From Bacteroidales bacterium UBA4772 (GTDB lineage Bacteria; Bacteroidota; Bacteroidia; Bacteroidales; VadinHA17), in contig DHHM01000016.1 of assembly GCA_002403305.1 (NCBI GenBank), forward strand, positions 1 to 24,503: a stretch of 24,503 nt of DNA. The letters are read 5' to 3'. The position numbers and the translations under genes are program-made. The notes below the pieces were generated by a model. It saw nothing but the letters and a program-made list of their open reading frames with translations, did not search any database and was not told the origin of the DNA. Below, piece by piece: positions 15,095 through 21,537 of the stretch. The number at the start of each line of letters is the position of its first letter. Positions within the stretch are counted from its first letter, which is position 1.

Positions 15095-17083
15095 ATGGAA
15101 CTTGGGATCCTGAAGGATATTGTCATAATTTTTGCGCTCTCAACCTTCGTCAACTTCATCTTCAACCGTATAAAGATCCCTGCAATCATCGGGTATCTTA
15201 TCACCGGCATCATTGCCGGGCCCCACCTCCTGGCGCTTATAGACTCCCCCGAGAATGTTGAGGTGATGGCTGAGATAGGCGTCATCCTGCTGATGTTCAC
15301 CATCGGGCTGGAGTTCTCCCTGAACCACCTCTTCAGGATCAGAAAGATTGTCTTTCTGGGCGGATTCATGCAGTTGCTGCTGACGGCAGGGATCACATTA
15401 CTGCTTGCAAAAGCCTATGACCTTCAGTGGTCTGAGTCAGTATTTGTAGGGTTCCTTACCGCACTCAGCAGCACGGCAGTGGTCCTCAAGCTGCTTCAGG
15501 AGCGTTCGGAGCTGACTACCTATTACGGCCGCACAATAGTAGGCATCCTCATCTTCCAGGATATCATCCTGATACCGATGATGCTCTTCACCCCCATGCT
15601 CGGCGGTAATACTTCCGGCATTGGAAATGAGCTGCTGATGCTGCTTCTCAAGACAGTCGGTATTTTGATATTCATCTGGGTAGGCAACAGGTGGCTGATG
15701 CCGTGGCTGCTTCACGTGATAGCCATGACGCGCAGCCAGGAGCTCTTCCTGATGAGCCTGCTGCTTATCTGTCTGGCAGTGGCGATGCTGACCCACGAGC
15801 TTGGCATGTCGCTCGCCTTCGGGGCCTTCCTGGCGGGACTGATGATCTCCGAGTCGGAGTACAGCCACCATGCCTTCGGCAACCTCATCCCGTTCAAGGA
15901 TGTCTTCACCAGCTTCTTTTTTGTATCCATAGGGATGCTGCTTGATCTGGGATTCGTGGCGGAACACCCCTGGCTGGTGATCCTGGCAGTGCTTCTGGTA
16001 ATCATTGTAAAAACCACGGTGGCAGGATTCACGGCATTTATTCTGGGGCATACATTTTTCGGCACAGTGGTGGTGGGACTCTCACTTGCACAGGTGGGTG
16101 AATTTTCCTTTATCCTGGCAGGACTGGGGCTGTCGGAAAATATTATAACTCCCTACCACTTCCAGCTCTTCCTTGCCGTTGCCATCACCTCGATGGCTCT
16201 CTCGCCATTGCTTATACAGGTCTCCAAGCCCCTTGCCAACCTGATCCTCAGGCTGCCGCTGCCGCCCTGGATGGTTAATGGCCTGTTCCCCCTTCGACAG
16301 GTGGAAATACCTGAGATTAAGAATCACACCGTACTGATAGGGAAGGACTCCAGGGCCATCAACCTGGCAGCAATGATCAAATCAATGGAGCTGCCCTTCA
16401 CTTCGATAGTGTTTGACCCTGACCGCGCAAGAAAGGAGATGGAGAAGGGCCATTATGCAGTATTCGGTAATGCTGTGTATGAGCCGGTGCTGCGACAGGC
16501 ATACGTGCACAATGCCGAACTGGTTATTGTGTCAGTTGGCGATCTGATAACGGCGATGTCAGTGGTCCAGCATGTCAGGGCCATGAACAAACATGCCCAT
16601 ATAATCGTCAGAACCAGGCATGTGACTGACATCGAGGAGCTCTACCGCCTGGGAGCTAACCAGGTAATCCCCGAGGAGTTTGAAACGGCCATAGACTTCT
16701 TTGAGAGGATCCTCGGCAAATACCTCGTTCCCAGAATGGAGATCGTGAGGGCCATAGCACGTATCAGGGAGGATAACTACGGCATTTTCAGGGATAATGC
16801 CAGGGTCAGGGGATATTCCCTGCTGAAGGATATACCTGACATTGAGATCTCAGCCGTAAAAGTGGAAGATAAATCGGCCTTTGCCGGCAAGACAATAGCC
16901 GGTACAGCCCTCAGAAAAACAACAGGAGTCACCATGGTGGCCATAAAGCACGGCGATGATATTATCCCGAATCCTGAACCATCCAGGGTTATCAACGGAG
17001 GTGATATTGTATATCTCTTCGGTAAACCCGAGATGATTGCCATAGCCACCGACCTCTTCTCGGAAGAGGTGAAGGAGCAGTGA
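15095..17083 (+). CDS. CPA2-family (Kef/KefB-like) monovalent cation:proton antiporter
   Basis: A 662-residue inner-membrane protein. Residues 1-385 form the CPA2 antiporter core with about 12 helices, including GYLITGIIAGPHLL (33-46), LLMFTIGLEFS, SSTAVVLKLL (125-134), the FQD ion-site motif at 154-156 and LAQVGEFSFILAGLG (331-345). Residues 410-525 are an RCK_N/TrkA-N regulatory domain and 575-655 an RCK_C/TrkA-C domain. The family exchanges K+ or Na+ for H+ and contributes to pH and osmotic control. The RCK nucleotide-binding GxGxxG is replaced by G416-K-D-S-R-A, so NAD(H) binding may be lost or altered. The gene has its own transcription unit between the terminator at 14987 and pruA. Confidence 0.92.
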   Translation: MELGILKDIVIIFALSTFVNFIFNRIKIPAIIGYLITGIIAGPHLLALIDSPENVEVMAEIGVILLMFTIGLEFSLNHLFRIRKIVFLGGFMQLLLTAGITLLLAKAYDLQWSESVFVGFLTALSSTAVVLKLLQERSELTTYYGRTIVGILIFQDIILIPMMLFTPMLGGNTSGIGNELLMLLLKTVGILIFIWVGNRWLMPWLLHVIAMTRSQELFLMSLLLICLAVAMLTHELGMSLAFGAFLAGLMISESEYSHHAFGNLIPFKDVFTSFFFVSIGMLLDLGFVAEHPWLVILAVLLVIIVKTTVAGFTAFILGHTFFGTVVVGLSLAQVGEFSFILAGLGLSENIITPYHFQLFLAVAITSMALSPLLIQVSKPLANLILRLPLPPWMVNGLFPLRQVEIPEIKNHTVLIGKDSRAINLAAMIKSMELPFTSIVFDPDRARKEMEKGHYAVFGNAVYEPVLRQAYVHNAELVIVSVGDLITAMSVVQHVRAMNKHAHIIVRTRHVTDIEELYRLGANQVIPEEFETAIDFFERILGKYLVPRMEIVRAIARIREDNYGIFRDNARVRGYSLLKDIPDIEISAVKVEDKSAFAGKTIAGTALRKTTGVTMVAIKHGDDIIPNPEPSRVINGGDIVYLFGKPEMIAIATDLFSEEVKEQ

Positions 17084-17203
17084 CACCCTGACCTCATGCC
17101 CGTGCGGCGAGAACAAAAAGTCCCGTTTTATTGTTGGAGTAGAAGAGGTGCCCGAACTGCACCTCCAACTGTTCCATATGAAATAACTAAAATATTTATC
17201 ACC
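17084..17203 (+). other. Intergenic region with hairpin and possible coding remnant
   Basis: Perfect seven-base arms GAGGTGC (17145-17151) and GCACCTC (17159-17165) form a hairpin upstream of pruA without a T-run, so it is not a standard terminator. The frame open from 17073 to the TAA at 17184-17186 reads protein-like at its end (GVEEVPELHLQLFHMK) but has no ATG, GTG or TTG at its head. It could be the tail of a lost gene or a chance reading of the hairpin. Confidence 0.3.
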
Positions 17204-18829
17204 ATGAATAATGCTATATACGCCATCCAGAAGCCTGACAACGAGTCCCTTCTGACCTATGCTGCCGGAACCCCGGAGAGGGCTGCCCTGGAGAAGGAGC
17301 TCAAAAGGATCTCGTCAGAAACAGTTGAGATTCCGTTGATCATTGCCGGGAAGCCGGTGAAAACCGGAGATACCGGTAAGGTGGTGATGCCTCATGATCA
17401 CGGTCATGTTCTGGCGACCTACCACCTTGCAGGGAAGAAGGAGGCAGAGGAGGCTGTGGAGGCCGCCATGAAGGCCAAGGAGGCATGGCTTACGCTCTCC
17501 TGGATCGAAAGAGCCTCGATTATGCTCAAGGCGGCTGAGCTGCTCTCAAAGAAATACCGCTACACCATCGTGGCTGCCACCATGCTCGGGCAGAGCAAGA
17601 CCGTGCACCAGGCAGAGGTGGAGGCTGCATGCGAGACCATTGACTTCCTCAGGTTCAATGCCTATTTCGCAGGCCAGATCTACGGTGAGCAGCCCTTCTC
17701 GAACATTGATCAGCTTAACAGGGTGGAATACCGTCCGGTTGAAGGATTCATATACACCATCTCACCTTTCAATTTCACCGCCATAGCGTCAAACCTCAAC
17801 ATGTCAGTGGCCCTGATGGGTAACACCACGGTATGGAAGCCGGCAACAACATCGCTGCTCTCAAGCTGGATACTGATGAAGGTGTTCATGGAGGCTGGGC
17901 TGCCTGCCGGTGTCATCAACTTCCTGCCCGGACAGGGTTCCGTCATCAGCTCCGTGGTGATGAACCATCCTGACCTCGGCGGCATACACTTCACCGGATC
18001 CAACGGCACCTTCAACACCCTATGGAAAACGGCAGCTGCAAACCTCGAAAAATTCAAATCATATCCGAGGATCGTCGGTGAGACCGGAGGCAAGGACTTC
18101 ATCATGATACACAACTCAGCCAACCCCCTTGAGGCTGCAACCGCCATCATCAGGGGTTCGTTTGAGTACCAGGGACAGAAGTGTTCCGCATCTTCAAGGG
18201 TCTATATCCCGCGTTCGCTCTGGCCCGAGATATCAGAACACGTGAAAAAACAGGCTTCGGAGATTAAGATGGGAGACCCGTCCGACTTCAGCACCTTCTT
18301 GAATGCAGTGATAGATGAGAAGTCGTTTGACAACATAATGAAATATATTGAACTGGCAAAGAAATCTCCTGACTGCGAGATAGTCCACGGGGGCAATGGC
18401 GACAAGAGCAGGGGCTACTTTGTTGAGCCAACCATCATCCTGACAACCGATCCCGATTTCATCACCATGAAGGAGGAGATCTTCGGTCCAGTTGTTACTC
18501 TGCATATTTATGAAGACGAAAAGTACGAGGAGACGCTGCATCTCTGCAATGAGACCTCTCCCTACGGTCTCACCGGGTCAATCTTCTCAACCGACAGGTC
18601 GGCAATGGTCAGGGCGTGCCAGGTGTTGCGCTTTGCGGCTGGCAACTTCTATCTCAACGACAAGCCCACGGGTGCCATGGTGGGACTCCAGCCCTTCGGC
18701 GGCGCGCGTGCCTCGGGTACCAACGACAAAGCCGGCGGCAGGCTGAACCTGGTGAGGTGGACCTCCCCGCGCACCATCAAGGAGACCTTCCTGCCCGCCA
18801 CGGATTTCCGTTACCCCTATATGGATTAG
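17204..18829 (+). CDS. pruA: L-glutamate gamma-semialdehyde dehydrogenase (P5C dehydrogenase)
   Basis: A 541-residue aldehyde dehydrogenase that oxidises glutamate semialdehyde (from pyrroline-5-carboxylate) to glutamate with NAD+, the second step of proline breakdown. Catalytic residues are Cys327 in YQGQKCSASSR, Glu293 in VGETGGKD and Asn190 in SPFNFTA. The length and motifs (DFLRFNAYFA, IHFTGSNGTFN, PFGGARASGTNDKAGG, and the C-terminal SPRTIKE) match the single-function ALDH4-type P5C dehydrogenase, not the bifunctional PutA. The start at 17204 fits the family N-terminus; the open frame extends to 17096 but that part is not conserved-looking. Proline dehydrogenase is not encoded next to it in this window. 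Confidence 0.95.
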   Translation: MNNAIYAIQKPDNESLLTYAAGTPERAALEKELKRISSETVEIPLIIAGKPVKTGDTGKVVMPHDHGHVLATYHLAGKKEAEEAVEAAMKAKEAWLTLSWIERASIMLKAAELLSKKYRYTIVAATMLGQSKTVHQAEVEAACETIDFLRFNAYFAGQIYGEQPFSNIDQLNRVEYRPVEGFIYTISPFNFTAIASNLNMSVALMGNTTVWKPATTSLLSSWILMKVFMEAGLPAGVINFLPGQGSVISSVVMNHPDLGGIHFTGSNGTFNTLWKTAAANLEKFKSYPRIVGETGGKDFIMIHNSANPLEAATAIIRGSFEYQGQKCSASSRVYIPRSLWPEISEHVKKQASEIKMGDPSDFSTFLNAVIDEKSFDNIMKYIELAKKSPDCEIVHGGNGDKSRGYFVEPTIILTTDPDFITMKEEIFGPVVTLHIYEDEKYEETLHLCNETSPYGLTGSIFSTDRSAMVRACQVLRFAAGNFYLNDKPTGAMVGLQPFGGARASGTNDKAGGRLNLVRWTSPRTIKETFLPATDFRYPYMD

Positions 18830-18830
18830 A

Positions 18831-18930
18831 GTCTGAAGGTCCAAAGGTCTGGGGTCTGAAGGTCAAGTCGAAAGTCCATACTACTGCCTGAGGCCTGCTG
18901 CCAGGGTTGACTGGGGACTGAAGTCCGAAG
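18831..18930. repeat. Short degenerate intergenic repeats after pruA
   Basis: GTCTGAAGGTC occurs at 18831-18841 and 18854-18864, with related AAGTC/GAAGTCC fragments up to 18930. Positions 18879-18902, read on the minus strand, give GGCAGCAGGCCTCAGGCAG and then TAGTA, almost the same word as GGCAGCAGGCAGTAGTG at 24284-24300. The stretch is a non-coding repeat of the type scattered through Bacteroidetes intergenic DNA. Confidence 0.6.
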
Positions 18931-19006
18931 TTCCAGCGCAGAGTGTGCCCGGTAATGATTTTGGTGCGATTTTTGTTGTAAATTGCATGTTAATTCTGCC
19001 GTGAAA

Positions 19007-19369
19007 ATGAAAAAGATTCTCCTCCTGTTACTGCCCGCATTGTTGCTGATCTCATGTGAGAAAAACTACCTGGTGCCAGCCTCCGAAGTTCCCGAATGGC
19101 TTGAAGACCGTATCGCCGAAACGGAAAAGGATATCCGGACAAACGAAATGTCAGCACTGGATATGTGCGCATGGGTGAGATATACCTATAATGGCGATTA
19201 TTACTACGAGTGGATCAATCCGGTAAGCTCTTACTGGCCTCACCTCTACAATCAGAAGGGAGAACTGATGACCTTTGACAGCTTTTATATCGAAAAGTAC
19301 TGGGCAGAGAAGTGCTGCAAGCAATTCATCTGGAAAGGTGCAAATTACATAGACGGGATTGAGGATTAG
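19007..19369 (+). CDS. Small predicted lipoprotein of unknown function
   Basis: A 120-residue product with a lipoprotein signal MKKILLLLLPALLLISC, lipidated at Cys17. The start at 19007 is chosen because an upstream in-frame ATG at 18983 would add eight residues before the signal. The mature part is rich in aromatic residues (YNGDYYYEWINPVSSYWPHLY, FYIEKYWAEKCCKQFIWKG) and has three more cysteines, including a CC pair. No family was recognised. The gene is probably a single unit; a weak promoter-like TAAATTGC lies at 18979-18986. It converges on the methyltransferase gene, with ten bases between the stops. Confidence 0.75.
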   Translation: MKKILLLLLPALLLISCEKNYLVPASEVPEWLEDRIAETEKDIRTNEMSALDMCAWVRYTYNGDYYYEWINPVSSYWPHLYNQKGELMTFDSFYIEKYWAEKCCKQFIWKGANYIDGIED

Positions 19370-19379
19370 CGGCCGGCCT

Positions 19380-20459
19380 TCAGCATTGGTGACTCTTCCG
19401 GTACTCCTTCCTGAGCTCATCAATTGAGACCAACTCTCCCTCCCTCTCCGCATGCCAGTAGCTCCAGCCGTTGGTACGCTCCCTGCCTGAGACAATGGTT
19501 CCGAGACTGTGAATTGACCCTGTCATGCCGTCACATACCAGCGAGGTGTCAGCCTGAACCTCGGCACTGACACTCCTGTCGGCCGACCAGAGCCTCTCTC
19601 CCACCCTGATATATCCCGAGGCAACCAGATTACCGAACGGCACCCTCGGCAGCCGCCTCTCGGTGCGGTATTCCAGCAGAGGCCTGCCCAGCGGCGTTAT
19701 GCGCGCAATCCTTTCCCGTGCAAGGTCGACATATTCCAGTTCACGCTCAAAGGCAATAAAATTCCTTCCCAGCCTCTTTGCCACGGCGGCGGCGGTGCCG
19801 CTGCCGGCAAACGGGTCTATAACCAGGTCGCCGGGGTTTGTCGTGGCCATGATGATCCTGTAGAGCAACTCCTCCGGCTTCTGCGTCGAATGCGCTCTCT
19901 TCCCCTCCTCTCTGATCCTCTCCGGCCCCTTGCATACAGGTATCAGCCAGTCGCTGCGCATCTGCAGATCATCATTGAATCCCTTCATTGCCTGGTAGTG
20001 AAAAGTGTATTTAGCGTTCCTCGATTTTGAAGCCCAGATCATCGTCTCATGGGCATTGGCGAAACGTGTCCCCATGAAATTGGGCATCGGGTTGGTCTTT
20101 ACCCATATGATGTCGTTCAGTATCCAGAACCCTGTGTCCTGAAGCATCGCCCCCACCCTGTAGATATTATGATAGCTACCGATGACCCAGATGCTGCCAG
20201 TATCCTTCAGCACCCGCCGGCACTGCAGCAGCCACGCCCACGTGAAAGCATCATACTCCCGGAATGAGTCAAACTTATCCCATCCGTCGTCAACGGCTTT
20301 TACACGTGACCTGTCAGGCCGGAAGAGATTTCTGTGGAGCTGAAGATTATACGGCGGATCGGCAAAGACAAGATCGGCCGAAGAGTCAGGCAGCAACTTC
20401 AGCAACTCCAGGCTGTTGCCATGGTGTATGCGGTTTATTTCAACAGCTCCTGTTTTCAA
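19380..20459 (-). CDS. Orphan CcrM/HinfI-type adenine-N6 DNA methyltransferase with RAMA domain
   Basis: A 359-residue beta-class methyltransferase. Motif IV DPPY is at 34-37 and the AdoMet-binding DPFAGSGT at 215-222. Stretches shared with CcrM are RPDRS with AVDDGWDKF (47-63), WVIGSYHNIYRVG (91-103), NPMPNFMGTRFANAHETMIWA, QMRSDW and STQKPEELLYRII. Residues 270-355 form the C-terminal RAMA-type domain of CcrM (RVPFGNLVASGYI, GSIHSLG, NGWSYWH). The CcrM/HinfI group methylates adenine in GANTC; this target is inferred. No restriction gene is adjacent, so it is an orphan enzyme that may act in regulation or replication. The start is TTG at 20459; no in-frame ATG lies upstream or near the conserved N-terminus. 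The leader would be only a few bases. Confidence 0.93.
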   Translation of the reverse strand: MKTGAVEINRIHHGNSLELLKLLPDSSADLVFADPPYNLQLHRNLFRPDRSRVKAVDDGWDKFDSFREYDAFTWAWLLQCRRVLKDTGSIWVIGSYHNIYRVGAMLQDTGFWILNDIIWVKTNPMPNFMGTRFANAHETMIWASKSRNAKYTFHYQAMKGFNDDLQMRSDWLIPVCKGPERIREEGKRAHSTQKPEELLYRIIMATTNPGDLVIDPFAGSGTAAAVAKRLGRNFIAFERELEYVDLARERIARITPLGRPLLEYRTERRLPRVPFGNLVASGYIRVGERLWSADRSVSAEVQADTSLVCDGMTGSIHSLGTIVSGRERTNGWSYWHAEREGELVSIDELRKEYRKSHQC

Positions 20460-20472
20460 CTGCCATTTTTTT

Positions 20473-20480
20473 CAAATTTA
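20473..20480 (-). promoter_or_regulatory. Likely -7 promoter element of the methyltransferase gene
   Basis: On the minus strand these bases read TAAATTTG, an exact TAnnTTTG match, 13 bases upstream of the TTG start. The transcript would have a leader of only about seven bases or less. No convincing -33 TTTG was found. Confidence 0.5.
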
Positions 20481-20555
20481 CCGCAATAATTCATTCGCTT
20501 ATCGTAAAATAGTGACCAATAATCAAAAGAGCAACTTCCCGGCTCTATAATTTTT

Positions 20556-20563
20556 TATCTTTG
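20556..20563 (+). promoter_or_regulatory. Bacteroidetes -7 element for the two-gene surface unit
   Basis: TATCTTTG matches TAnnTTTG and lies 87 bases before the ATG at 20651. The -33 region is weak. It faces away from the methyltransferase promoter, so the 191-base gap is a divergent control region. Confidence 0.55.
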
Positions 20564-20650
20564 ATCACGTAAGACAGTGTGCAGGGCCCGGCTTGATGAT
20601 GCAGTTCAGAAAAATTCACTGTCATAGCATTCTTAAAAAAAAGGACCATT

Positions 20651-21526
20651 ATGAAAACAATCATCCCGTTCATCATCTCCTTATTGCTTCTTTCGGTATC
20701 GTACACTCTGGACGCCCAAAAAACTTACAAGGCGGTATGTGACAAGAGCGACGGCAAAGTAAAGATTGTCGACGGCGACGACCGGTCGCCCAGCCTGGTG
20801 CCACTCAAGGGCGGCTTTCCCTTCTACCAGGTGGCTGAGAAATGGGTGAAGGAGAACTATCCCAGTGGCAGCTGTGATCCTGCAGCTGCAGCAGCGCAGA
20901 ACAGGGCAGCGGCCAACGCCGCGGCACAACCGGCAAACCTGCCGAACCAGCCGCCGGCGAACCCGACACCACCTCCGCCCCCTGCCTCCTACGGAGCTCC
21001 TGTCGGCCAGCCCCTGGCCCCTGTACGTGGCCCGAGGTATCGCAACACCTCAATGTTCATCTCGTTTACCTTCTCCGACTTCGGGAAGGTGTACGGCATT
21101 GAACCGCCACTGTTCCCCGGTGTGAGTATAGGCATCGATCAGGTGATAGGGACAAAATTCTACGGAGGCACCGGCCTTCACTTCAACTCACTGATCGGGA
21201 AAACGGCAGATGCCGGCGACGTGGATGCGTTTTACAGCGTCCGTATACCTCTCTTTGCAGGCTACAGGATGATCAGCGGTAAACGCTACTGGAGTGTTGA
21301 CTTTGGATTGGCCGCCAACACCATGCTGCGGCCACTGTCAAGCGACTCAAACCTTCACGGAGAGATCGCCTCTGATGCCTCATTCAATTCCATGATGAGG
21401 GCAAAATTCGGCACCGAGAGAAGAGCATTTGAGATAGGAGTTGACCTCTGGATGAATGATATTCTCGCATCTTATGAAGGATACCAGATGATGCTCGTAT
21501 CCCTGGGATACAGGTTTTACTTCTAA
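20651..21526 (+). CDS. Outer-membrane barrel protein with Ala/Pro-rich linker
   Basis: A 291-residue exported protein. The signal peptide covers residues 1-23, ending DAQ. Residues 24-75 form a small N-terminal domain (KTYKAVCDKSDGKVKIVDG, VAEKWVKENYPSGSC). Residues 76-125 are a low-complexity Ala/Asn then Pro-rich linker. Residues 130-291 are alternating strands (TSMFISFTFSDFG, TGLHFNSLIG, GYRMISGKRYWSVDFGL) ending in LGYRFYF, the aromatic C-terminus expected of a BAM-inserted barrel. The start is preceded by AAGGACC. The 886-residue Cys-rich gene begins 11 bases later, so they are almost certainly cotranscribed and may work together at the cell surface. No named family was recognised. Confidence 0.82.
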   Translation: MKTIIPFIISLLLLSVSYTLDAQKTYKAVCDKSDGKVKIVDGDDRSPSLVPLKGGFPFYQVAEKWVKENYPSGSCDPAAAAAQNRAAANAAAQPANLPNQPPANPTPPPPPASYGAPVGQPLAPVRGPRYRNTSMFISFTFSDFGKVYGIEPPLFPGVSIGIDQVIGTKFYGGTGLHFNSLIGKTADAGDVDAFYSVRIPLFAGYRMISGKRYWSVDFGLAANTMLRPLSSDSNLHGEIASDASFNSMMRAKFGTERRAFEIGVDLWMNDILASYEGYQMMLVSLGYRFYF

Positions 21527-21537
21527 TAACCCCCGGC

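Noticed and set aside
15437..16051. 204-codon minus-strand frame inside the antiporter gene
   Set aside because: The translation is rich in His, Gln, Glu and Arg, typical of an antisense shadow of a membrane-protein gene, which fully explains the region.
17096..17203. N-terminal extension of PruA from the ATG at 17096
   Set aside because: The 36 extra residues do not look like an ALDH N-terminus, while MNNAIYAIQKPDNE at 17204 fits the family.
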